Of a DNA stretch of 5,586 nucleotides, positions 1-5,544 are shown one piece after another (within the stretch, counting starts at the first letter, position 1; each line of letters opens with the position of its first letter). Under the pieces are notes generated by a model. It did not search any database. It worked only from the letters and a program-made list of their open reading frames with translations, and was not told the DNA's origin. A program made the translations under genes and the position numbers. Source of the DNA: Bacteroidales bacterium (GTDB taxonomy: Bacteria > Bacteroidota > Bacteroidia > Bacteroidales > JAOZMU01); NCBI GenBank assembly GCA_029934165.1, contig JAOZMU010000263.1, positions 1 to 5,586 on the forward strand, in the 5' to 3' direction.

Positions 1-41
1 TGATTTAACAGAGCTAAAAATAGCTAATTATTAACACCCCA

Positions 42-57
42 GTCTTAGACCTTAAAA
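42..57 (+). repeat. Left arm of a perfect 16-bp inverted repeat
   Basis: GTCTTAGACCTTAAAA here is the exact reverse complement of 5529-5544. The match stops at both ends of the 16 bases: 41 and 58 do not pair with 5545 and 5528. The first nine bases (GTCTTAGAC) are themselves close to palindromic. It sits in non-coding DNA downstream of the lipoprotein gene. Its role is unknown; it could be a dispersed intergenic repeat, a protein-binding site or a recombination site. Confidence 0.6.
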
Positions 58-83
58 AGTAGGCATACAAAAACAATCCTCAC

Positions 84-149
84 TTATCGGTTTGCTATCA
101 GCCTGAAAATCATCGTAAAAAACAACAAATTAGCATAATATACCGATAA
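84..149 (-). other. Possible 3' stem-loop after the lipoprotein gene
   Basis: TTATCGGT (84-91) pairs with ACCGATAA (142-149), and just inside it TGCTA (93-97) pairs with TAGCA (131-135). The structure begins right after the lipoprotein stop codon at 150-152. The loop is long (about 33 nt) and there is no clean T-run after it on the minus strand, so it is not a textbook intrinsic terminator. It may act as a 3' end or stabilising structure, or be chance in AT-rich DNA. Confidence 0.25.
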
Positions 150-1130
150 CTATTTGCCAAATTGTTTTTCAAGAATTTTATCCTCGTGCATTCTTTTTGC
201 GAGAGCCTTCTGATAGCCGGCAATATACCACTCCGTAAAAACACTCGAAGTTAGTTGTTCGATGGTTGCAAAAGCACCCTCCAAATTTCCTTGCATTTCC
301 ATCGTTAGAGCCATATTATAAGAGGCATCGCGCGATAGACCTAGCCCATTTCCGTTTGAAATTTTCAGCCAAATTTCGTTTGCTTTTTCCCACTCGTTGT
401 TATTTACGTGTTTTGCCGCCAAACGAAAATCGTCTGAGCCTCTGTTAACAATATGTCGTTTTTGAGTATCCCACATTGGCGATATTCTTCGTCCAATTTT
501 GAATGATGTAACTTCCGAAAGTTCAATGGCTTGCGCAATCATTCTGTTTTTTTCTTCCTTCGGAGTTAAGTCTTTATTATTTTGCATTCTGATTTTTTTT
601 GAAGCCGTAAAACGGTAATTATCAGCAACTTTACCTTCATCTGGAATATGCAAACTCCATTTAGTAATAACCTCGAGGACTAGCAAATCGTGGGTGTCGT
701 AATACGAGTTTTGTATCCAAGTTGGACGCAACGCAATGTACTCCAAAACGATGACAGCTTGGCAAGAATCTATCTTGCATAACGTTTCTAATTTGCTGTA
801 TAACAAAGCACTATCAGCATGATTTAGTTCATCAATAAGTTTTGCTTCTGCGACAGTAAAACGTGGCGATGATTTCATATAGCCCGCAAGTTGTTTAACA
901 TATTCGGTTGCTAATGAGTCGGTTTGTAAATCATTATCGGGAGATTTTTCGGCAACAATTAACAATTTTTTAACCTTTTTCGGGACAGTGATGCGCGCAG
1001 GACGGATAACATCAATCTCCAGTTCCTGAACGTTGTTACCGTCTGTTACACAGCAAAGTGGCGTGCAGCCAGAAAGAGTTATTGTCGCTATGGCAATAAT
1101 CAAAAAAGAGATTTGAGAATAGGTTTTCAT
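150..1130 (-). CDS. Outer-membrane-type lipoprotein, DUF6340-like, with C-terminal TPR-like region
   Basis: The 326-residue protein opens with a basic N-terminus, a hydrophobic stretch (about 8-19) and the lipobox LSGC, so Cys22 should be lipidated after signal peptidase II cleavage. The mature start has no acidic residue next to Cys22. Residues 36-60 (LEIDVIRPARITVP followed by KKVKKLLIVA) fit the opening of the Bacteroidota putative lipoproteins I recall as DUF6340; that assignment is from memory. Residues 125-160 look like a beta-rich core with alternating hydrophobics. Residues 235-293 form helical pairs with a TPR flavour (WEKANEIW, then YNMALTMEMQGNLEGAF). Five cysteines remain in the precursor: 22, 26, 27, 118 and 123. 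The ATG at 1130 is the only start that gives a complete signal peptide, and A-rich DNA precedes it. The substrate or partner is unknown; a role in envelope assembly or scaffolding is only a guess. It is divergent from hydG and shares its 480-bp upstream region. Confidence 0.85.
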   Translation of the reverse strand: MKTYSQISFLIIAIATITLSGCTPLCCVTDGNNVQELEIDVIRPARITVPKKVKKLLIVAEKSPDNDLQTDSLATEYVKQLAGYMKSSPRFTVAEAKLIDELNHADSALLYSKLETLCKIDSCQAVIVLEYIALRPTWIQNSYYDTHDLLVLEVITKWSLHIPDEGKVADNYRFTASKKIRMQNNKDLTPKEEKNRMIAQAIELSEVTSFKIGRRISPMWDTQKRHIVNRGSDDFRLAAKHVNNNEWEKANEIWLKISNGNGLGLSRDASYNMALTMEMQGNLEGAFATIEQLTSSVFTEWYIAGYQKALAKRMHEDKILEKQFGK

Positions 1131-1281
1131 CGGCTTAATTTTTACGTAGTTGCATAATTATTTGTCCTTGTAAATTACAATAAATTTTATTACAACTTTT
1201 TTTTTCATAGTTAAAAAAACATAAAAGCCAAAAACAGACCTACTTGTGCATGGTTTGGTCATAAAAATCAATTCACATTGC

Positions 1282-1305
1282 AAAAACGCGATGCACGTGT
1301 TTTTT
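1282..1305 (+). other. Small terminator-shaped hairpin overlapping the long hairpin
   Basis: AAAAACGCG (1282-1290) pairs with CGTGTTTTT (1296-1304) around the loop ATGCA, with one G-U pair (1288/1298). A run of six T occupies 1300-1305. The shape is A-run, short GC core, T-run, as in bidirectional intrinsic terminators, but the GC core is weak and no plus-strand gene lies upstream. Its T-run is also the 5' basal arm of the long hairpin at 1301-1363, so the two folds cannot form together. Confidence 0.3.
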
Positions 1306-1363
1306 GGCACAACTATCTGTGTGGCTTCAAGCCACACAGATAGTAATGATATTGTGTCAAAAA
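1301..1363 (+). repeat. Long imperfect hairpin element (copy 1)
   Basis: The apical stem ACTATCTGTGTGGC (1312-1325) pairs perfectly with GCCACACAGATAGT (1331-1344) across the loop TTCAA. Below it, TTTTTGGCACAA (1301-1312) pairs with TTGTGTCAAAAA (1352-1363), with one G-U pair (1307/1357) and a bulge of about seven bases on the 3' side; base 1312 can join either stem. The order of runs (T first, A last) argues against a terminator. The apex GTGTGGCTTC recurs, inverted, in the hairpin at 5453-5514. It may be a REP- or MITE-like intergenic repeat, a structured RNA or a protein-binding cruciform. Confidence 0.65.
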
Positions 1364-1416
1364 TCCCAAATTATTTTTTAATTGTTACTTAGTCAGTTAT
1401 TTTAAATATTGCGTAG

Positions 1417-1434
1417 TATCTTTGAACAAAGATA
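1417..1434. promoter_or_regulatory. 18-bp palindrome with opposed -7 boxes
   Basis: TATCTTTG (1417-1424), AA, CAAAGATA (1427-1434) is a perfect inverted repeat around a two-base centre. Each arm matches the Bacteroidota primary-sigma -7 consensus TAnnTTTG, one per strand, so it could serve hydG on the plus strand and the lipoprotein on the minus strand. I could not find a good -33 TTTG at the usual ~19-21-bp spacing on either side. It may therefore be an operator for a dimeric regulator instead of, or as well as, a promoter. Implied leaders are about 180 nt (hydG) and 290 nt (lipoprotein). Confidence 0.4.
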
Positions 1435-1451
1435 AAATTAAACTTTAGCAT

Positions 1452-1482
1452 TATTTGCTGTTTATTAGTCGAATAGCAAATA
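1452..1482. promoter_or_regulatory. Inverted repeat upstream of hydG
   Basis: TATTTGCT (1452-1459) pairs with AGCAAATA (1475-1482); three more inner pairs (one G-U) extend the stem to 11 pairs around a nine-base loop. Its right arm overlaps the perfect 10-bp palindrome CAAATATTTG (1477-1486). It could be an operator or a leader hairpin. AT-rich DNA makes chance dyads common, so confidence is modest. Confidence 0.3.
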
Positions 1483-1530
1483 TTTGGCTCAATATTAAAA
1501 AGTGTAAGGCTCTTTTAGTGCAAATAAATT

Positions 1531-1557
1531 TATATTTGTCAATAAAAAAATGACAAA
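1531..1557 (+). promoter_or_regulatory. hydG: Candidate hydG promoter -7 box within a dyad
   Basis: TATATTTG (1531-1538) matches TAnnTTTG and lies about 70 bases before the preferred hydG ATG, a more usual leader length than the box at 1417. No convincing -33 element is visible. The box overlaps an inverted repeat, TTTGTCA (1535-1541) and TGACAAA (1551-1557), so a regulator bound there would cover the start of transcription. Confidence 0.35.
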
Positions 1558-1610
1558 AGTTTTTAATTTTGTTTAAAATTTTGTCCAAACATTCTAAAAT
1601 ACAATGCATT

Positions 1611-3035
1611 ATGATTTATCAACCTCAACAATATCGGATTAAGGACGAACGCATGAAACCGTTCATCGACCCAGAAGAGATATGGGATTTCATTCGGGAC
1701 ACAAAATCCACAAAAGAGCGGGTTCGCGAGATAATTGCCAAGTCGTTGGATAAGAACCGATTAAATCTCGAAGAAACCGCCGTTTTGATAAACACCACAG
1801 ACCCAGAGTTAGTTGATGAAATTAAAGAAGGGGCACGTGAGTTAAAATCGCGGATTTATGGCGAGCGTATTGTCTTGTTTGCACCTTTATACATAGGTAA
1901 TTATTGCACCAACAATTGCCAATATTGCGGATTTCGCACAGAAAACAAAAAACAACATCGCGTTACTCTCAACAAAAAGCAAATTCACCAAGAAGTAAAA
2001 TCTCTTGAAGACGTTGGACACAAGCGACTTATATTAGTTTATGGCGAGCATCCAAAATATACGCCCGAATTTATAGCAGAATCTGTACGTGATGTTTACA
2101 AAGTAAAAAGTAAAAATGGAGAAATCCGACGAGTAAATATTAATGCAGCTCCTTTGAGTATCGAAGGATTTAAAGTTGTAAAAGATTCTGGCATTGGTAC
2201 TTATCAAATTTTCCAAGAAACTTATCACCCAGAAACTTATGCAAAAGTACACCCGAGCGGTGCAAAAAGAAATTTCGATAATCGCCTGATTTCGTTGGAC
2301 AGAGCGCAAGAAGCTCTTATTGATGATGTTGGCATTGGAGCTTTATTCGGACTTTACGATTGGCGATACGAAACTCTTGCACTGTTGCGGCACGTAAATC
2401 ACTTTGAAGCAACATATAACATTGGTCCTCATACAATTTCGTTTCCGAGAATACAAAACGCATCAGATTTAAACCTTGATAATTCGTATGCCGTCAGTGA
2501 TGATGATTTTACGAAACTCGTTGCAATACTCAGACTTGCAGTTCCTTACACTGGTTTAATTCTCACAGCTCGCGAACCAATACATATCCGTAATGAGGTT
2601 ATGCGTTATGGTGTTTCGCAAATAGACGGTGGTACAAATATCCAGATGAAAGGTTACAGTTCAAAAGATGCCGAAGAGCAAAATTTGGATACCGAACAAT
2701 TTGAGATTTGCGATACGAGAACACTTGGCGAAATCATCACCGAATTGATTGGAACTGGCTATATACCATCGTTTTGCACGGCTTGCTATCGGCTAGGACG
2801 CACTGGCGAGCATTTCATGGAATTTTCTGTTCCTGGGTTTATTAAAAGATTTTGCGACCCCAATGCGATTCTCACTCTTGCAGAGTATCTTGAAGATTAT
2901 GCAACCGATGAGGTAAAAGAAAAAGGTTACAAAGCAATTTTCAAACGCCTTGATAACGAAGGATATAAAAACGAAAAAGCTATTAGAGAGCGTCTGACAA
3001 AAATACAAAACGGTGTTCGCGATTTGTATTTCTAA
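1611..3035 (+). CDS. hydG: [FeFe]-hydrogenase H-cluster maturase HydG (radical SAM tyrosine lyase)
   Basis: HydG cleaves tyrosine with S-adenosylmethionine to p-cresol and dehydroglycine, and converts the latter to CO and cyanide bound to an iron-cysteine synthon for the H-cluster; it is cytoplasmic. Numbered from the ATG at 1611 (474 residues), the radical-SAM motif is Cys99-X3-Cys103-X2-Cys106, followed by GFR. The auxiliary-cluster motif is Cys389-X2-Cys392-X22-Cys415. This C-terminal CX2CX22C separates HydG from the related tyrosine lyase ThiH. The TIM-barrel core and the GPHTISFPR segment are intact, and length matches known HydG (about 470). Start choice: the ATG at 1611 keeps the YRIK...FID segment that aligns with the usual HydG N-terminus. 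A TTG at 1569 adds 14 atypical residues. The ATG at 1653 has AAGGA seven bases upstream but would cut the conserved start. No hydE, hydF or hydrogenase gene is adjacent, and the gene ends in its own terminator, so it appears monocistronic. Confidence 0.96.
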   Translation: MIYQPQQYRIKDERMKPFIDPEEIWDFIRDTKSTKERVREIIAKSLDKNRLNLEETAVLINTTDPELVDEIKEGARELKSRIYGERIVLFAPLYIGNYCTNNCQYCGFRTENKKQHRVTLNKKQIHQEVKSLEDVGHKRLILVYGEHPKYTPEFIAESVRDVYKVKSKNGEIRRVNINAAPLSIEGFKVVKDSGIGTYQIFQETYHPETYAKVHPSGAKRNFDNRLISLDRAQEALIDDVGIGALFGLYDWRYETLALLRHVNHFEATYNIGPHTISFPRIQNASDLNLDNSYAVSDDDFTKLVAILRLAVPYTGLILTAREPIHIRNEVMRYGVSQIDGGTNIQMKGYSSKDAEEQNLDTEQFEICDTRTLGEIITELIGTGYIPSFCTACYRLGRTGEHFMEFSVPGFIKRFCDPNAILTLAEYLEDYATDEVKEKGYKAIFKRLDNEGYKNEKAIRERLTKIQNGVRDLYF

Positions 3036-3073
3036 AAAAACCTGCTGACGTTTTTTACGCAGCAGGTTTTTTT
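3034..3073. terminator. Bidirectional intrinsic terminator between hydG and the porin gene
   Basis: Seven A (3034-3040), CCTGCTG (3041-3047), a bulged A, CGT, the loop TTTTT, ACG (3057-3059), CAGCAGG (3060-3066) and seven T (3067-3073) form a GC-rich stem of about ten pairs flanked by complementary A and T runs. It overlaps the last two bases of the hydG stop codon. The porin gene converges on it, with its stop codon 35 bases away, so one structure can end transcripts from both sides. Confidence 0.93.
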
Positions 3074-3107
3074 GATTAAGTTTTCAGTATTGTTTTATGC
3101 TAATATT

Positions 3108-4331
3108 TTAAAAAAAATAATACACCGACATAAGCGTACGAAGATTGCTAATGGCTTCTTCATCTTGCACAACACCTTTGTTATCAGGCGTTCCGTAAGC
3201 CGCCGTAGTGTATTCAAACTCTAAGGCAAACCGAACTTTGCCAGAGTTGAAAACTGCACGTGGCGCAACACGATAAGCATAAGCAATATTTCCACCACGT
3301 CCGAAAACATCGCCAACAATTTCATCTTTCGAGCCGAGATTTTTAGTGTAGCCTATAAATAATCCGAAATTAAATTCCGGTCTATTTGTCTGAATATCAA
3401 ACCACGACGACACAACATTCAGAGTTGTATATTCATATTCATCTGTTACAGCATCAATTTTTGAAACAGCATATCCGCCTAACGAAAGCACATCGAAAAT
3501 GTTTTCGCCATAAATAGCTTCGCATTTTACAGTAACGGCGGGTGTTTTTATCTTCAAAAATCCTAAAGCCGACAAGCCTGAAACTGTTGCATCTGTTGAA
3601 ATTAAAGAATCGGTTACAATCCTAGGTTTCAGAGTTTTATAAGAAATACCAGCACCAGCAGCAATTTCTGTACCAGACTCCGACTTATTTCCGAAATGCA
3701 ATTGCAAGTGCATATCAGGTATCGAGCTGTTACGCAACGATGTAGAACCGCCATAGCTTGTGTAATCGCGTTGCGATTGTGCAGCAACAATTGCTTTCAA
3801 CGAACCAAATTTCTGCGTCAGACGAATTTGCGGATTACGCGCAAAAGGTTGAAAAGGTACGCCTGTATTAAATGACACTGTCCCCGGAAAACAGCTCGTT
3901 ACAAACATCGGATTCCAATATTGTCCGACAAGTAATTCTGTGTTTGTCCAAGCAAGTTTCACAAACGCATGACGCAGACGAAACAAGTTTATGTTATCGT
4001 TTGCTTGTGCAAAAAAATCGCCTTCGATTTTCCCGGAAGTCTTTGCACCAAAGGCATTTGGACCTGAAATTGTACCCGAAAGACGGCTCTGAACAGCAAG
4101 CATATTAAAGCTGGGATTTGCGTTAATATCATCGTCATTTGCATCTAAATTTTCTGCTTTTGGGTAAAATAAAAAATGCCCTTCGCGCCCTGTTACCGTT
4201 TCCCTCGTGTCGAAGAAAGCATCGTTTTTAACAAATCCAGAAAATTTTATTCCGAATTTTTTCTCTACCTCTTGAGCTTTAGTCAAAAAAGGAATTGCGA
4301 GAATAAAAAACATTAATGTAATTTTTTTCAT
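3108..4331 (-). CDS. DcaP-like outer-membrane beta-barrel porin
   Basis: The 407-residue protein has a Sec signal peptide (1-19, with cleavage predicted after KA so that Gln20 starts the mature chain) and ends in YYFF, a C-terminal aromatic typical of proteins inserted by the BAM complex. Much of the chain alternates polar and hydrophobic residues, as in amphipathic beta strands. The segments SRLSGTISG (82-90), KIEGDFF (101-107), FRLRHAFVKL (117-126) and LLVGQYWNPMF (133-143) resemble the DcaP-like porin family, which forms outer-membrane channels for small solutes such as dicarboxylates. The cargo here cannot be told. An acidic stretch at 60-72 (NLDANDDDIN) may be a loop. The ATG at 4331 has an A-rich minus-strand leader and no clear Shine-Dalgarno. 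It is convergent with hydG and divergent from the nitronate-monooxygenase-like gene. Beta-barrel identity is firm; the DcaP assignment is from remembered motifs. Confidence 0.82.
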   Translation of the reverse strand: MKKITLMFFILAIPFLTKAQEVEKKFGIKFSGFVKNDAFFDTRETVTGREGHFLFYPKAENLDANDDDINANPSFNMLAVQSRLSGTISGPNAFGAKTSGKIEGDFFAQANDNINLFRLRHAFVKLAWTNTELLVGQYWNPMFVTSCFPGTVSFNTGVPFQPFARNPQIRLTQKFGSLKAIVAAQSQRDYTSYGGSTSLRNSSIPDMHLQLHFGNKSESGTEIAAGAGISYKTLKPRIVTDSLISTDATVSGLSALGFLKIKTPAVTVKCEAIYGENIFDVLSLGGYAVSKIDAVTDEYEYTTLNVVSSWFDIQTNRPEFNFGLFIGYTKNLGSKDEIVGDVFGRGGNIAYAYRVAPRAVFNSGKVRFALEFEYTTAAYGTPDNKGVVQDEEAISNLRTLMSVYYFF

Positions 4332-4424
4332 GTTTACGTTTTTTTTACAACATCAAGAAATAATTAAACTTCCATTGTTTGCCATAGTTAGTAAAAAGAC
4401 TTATAAAAAATTCAAATAATTGTA

Positions 4425-4432
4425 CAAATTTA
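4425..4432 (-). promoter_or_regulatory. Candidate -7 box for the porin gene
   Basis: Read on the minus strand this is TAAATTTG, a match to the Bacteroidota TAnnTTTG box, about 94 bases before the porin ATG. No matching -33 TTTG is visible at the expected spacing. It lies inside an AT-only inverted repeat, AAATAATT (4414-4421) and AATTATTT (4435-4442), which may be chance. Confidence 0.3.
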
Positions 4433-4452
4433 TAAATTATTTTTATGAGTTC

Positions 4453-4460
4453 TATATTTA
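4453..4460 (+). promoter_or_regulatory. Weak candidate -7 box for the nitronate-monooxygenase-like gene
   Basis: TATATTTA differs from TAnnTTTG only at the last base and lies about 55 bases before the ATG at 4515. It is the best plus-strand match I saw in the 183-bp divergent spacer, but no -33 element supports it and the region is very AT-rich. Confidence 0.2.
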
Positions 4461-4514
4461 ACGTAAAATTGCAATCTGATAGGTTTAACCTTCAGAATAA
4501 AAACAAAAACAGAA

Positions 4515-5456
4515 ATGAGACCAAATCTAACCGAAATACTTGGCATTGAACACCCAATAATAATTGCACCAATGTTCCTGATAACCAACGTAAACATGGT
4601 TGTTGCAGCAATAGAAAACGGAGCAACTGCAGCAATGCCGGCTTTGAATTATCGTTCGGAAAACGAGCTGAGACAAGCAATTCGAGAAATTAAATCAAAG
4701 TCTAATAACCCTTTTGGTATCAATTTGATAGTCAACAAATCCAATCCAAAGTATAAAACTCAACTAAAGGCTATAATTGATGAAAAAGTGGATTATGTTA
4801 TCACATCGCTAGGCAACCCAAAAGAAACAATTAACAGATGTAAACCACTTGGTATCAAAGTGTTTTGCGATGTTACGGACGTTAAATACGCAAAAAAAGT
4901 TGAGTTGCTTGGTGCAGATGCAGTAATTGCAGTCAATTCCGAGGCGGGCGGACACTGCGGAAGTATTTTGCGCAAAAAATTGGTAACAGATATTTTGACC
5001 CATTGTTCGATACCTGTAATTTCGGCAGGCGGCATCGGAACAGCCACACAACTATGTGAAACCCTTGCACTTGGAGCTGCTGGTGTTTCTGTTGGCACAA
5101 TTTTTTTAGCGGCAGAAGAAGCTGCAATTTCATCAGAATATCAACAAGCATTGATAGAATATGGAGCTGATGATATTACGCTGAGTACCAAGCTGTCTGG
5201 TTCGCATCTTACTGTAATAAATACTCCTTATGTAAAAAAAGTTGGGACAAAGGCTAACTTTTGTGAACGGTTGATGTTGCGTAATAAATTCCTTAAAAAA
5301 TACATAAAATATTTTATTATGTATAATGGCACACGAAAAATTACAAATGCTGCTTTTAAAAGTACGTATAAAACAGTGTGGTGTGCTGGTCCTGCTATAG
5401 AACACATAAAAAAAATACGTCCACTTAAAGAAATTTTGGATAGTTTAAACAAATAA
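4515..5456 (+). CDS. Nitronate monooxygenase / 2-nitropropane dioxygenase family FMN enzyme
   Basis: The 313-residue protein is an FMN-binding TIM barrel of the NMO/2-nitropropane dioxygenase family, which oxidises alkyl nitronates to carbonyl compounds and nitrite; relatives include the enoyl-ACP reductase FabK. Visible motifs in order are PIIIAPMFLITN (14-25) at the FMN-binding N-terminus, EAGGHCG (143-149) with the family's conserved His147, PVISAGGIGTATQL (from 167) and LGAAGVSVGT (186-195) for the flavin phosphate, and the C-terminal KTVWCAGPAIEHIKKIRPLKEI, near-constant in Bacteroidota homologues I recall. Length is normal and no residue appears missing. The start at 4515 is preceded by A-rich DNA (AAAAACAAAAACAGAA) without Shine-Dalgarno, usual in this phylum. 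True substrate is unproven, since many members carry the NMO label by homology alone. It is divergent from the porin gene and no partner gene lies downstream in the window. Confidence 0.9.
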   Translation: MRPNLTEILGIEHPIIIAPMFLITNVNMVVAAIENGATAAMPALNYRSENELRQAIREIKSKSNNPFGINLIVNKSNPKYKTQLKAIIDEKVDYVITSLGNPKETINRCKPLGIKVFCDVTDVKYAKKVELLGADAVIAVNSEAGGHCGSILRKKLVTDILTHCSIPVISAGGIGTATQLCETLALGAAGVSVGTIFLAAEEAAISSEYQQALIEYGADDITLSTKLSGSHLTVINTPYVKKVGTKANFCERLMLRNKFLKKYIKYFIMYNGTRKITNAAFKSTYKTVWCAGPAIEHIKKIRPLKEILDSLNK

Positions 5457-5514
5457 TTATCTAAAGTTACTGTTGATATGGCAAGAAGCCACACCAACAG
5501 TAATTTGGAATTAT
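5453..5514 (-). repeat. Long imperfect hairpin element (copy 2, inverted relative to copy 1)
   Basis: TTACTGTTG (5467-5475) pairs with CAACAGTAA (5495-5503). Inside it TGGC (5479-5482) pairs with GCCA (5488-5491) around the loop AAGAA, with two A/C mismatches between these stems. Outside, CTAAA (5461-5465) can pair with TTTGG (5504-5508) and ATAATT (5453-5458) with AATTAT (5509-5514). On the minus strand the two A/C mismatches become G-U pairs and the apex reads GTGTGGCTTC, as in the hairpin at 1301-1363. It overlaps the stop codon of the upstream gene and may form its 3' end, but no T-run follows, so it is not a standard intrinsic terminator. Confidence 0.55.
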
Positions 5515-5528
5515 CATTGCTTCGCGAA

Positions 5529-5544
5529 TTTTAAGGTCTAAGAC
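5529..5544 (-). repeat. Right arm of a perfect 16-bp inverted repeat
   Basis: TTTTAAGGTCTAAGAC is the exact reverse complement of 42-57. It directly follows an 8-bp palindrome, TTCGCGAA (5521-5528), which has no counterpart at the left copy. It lies in the non-coding end of the window, 15 bases after the hairpin at 5453-5514. Confidence 0.6.

Larger units (their letters stand above)
1131..1610. other. 480-bp divergent intergenic region, dense in dyads
   Basis: I found no credible coding sequence here. The region separates the divergent lipoprotein and hydG genes and must hold the promoters of both. From left to right it holds T- and A-rich DNA (1141-1240), a terminator-shaped hairpin (1282-1304), a long hairpin (1301-1363), an 18-bp palindrome with opposed -7 boxes (1417-1434), an inverted repeat (1452-1482), a 10-bp palindrome CAAATATTTG (1477-1486), a second TAnnTTTG box (1531-1538) inside a further dyad (1535-1557), and a short direct repeat AATTTTGT (1565-1572 and 1577-1584). 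An in-frame TTG at 1569 could extend hydG, but this is judged unlikely. Confidence 0.7.

Noticed and set aside
12..25. Small hairpin AGCTA-AAAA-TAGCT as a terminator for the lipoprotein gene
   Set aside because: The stem has only five pairs, is AT-rich and lies far from the stop codon with no T-run on the minus strand.
2034..2309. Minus-strand 91-residue reading frame inside hydG
   Set aside because: It lies opposite the conserved core of HydG and its composition (rich in F, I, S, C) is typical of antisense translation.
1611..3035. ThiH (thiamine tyrosine lyase) as the identity of the radical-SAM gene
   Set aside because: The C-terminal CX2CX22C motif and the length match HydG; no thiamine genes are nearby.
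3872..4108. Plus-strand 78-residue reading frame inside the porin gene
   Set aside because: It is antisense to a porin with a signal peptide and beta-strand pattern, and has no recognisable domain.
4793..5151. Overlapping minus-strand reading frames antisense to the nitronate-monooxygenase-like gene
   Set aside because: They are low-complexity shadows of a well-supported plus-strand gene with intact family motifs.
5478..5534. 18-codon reading frame starting ATG GCA AGA within the right-hand hairpin
   Set aside because: It lies inside the palindromic element, has no recognisable product and is too short to separate from chance.
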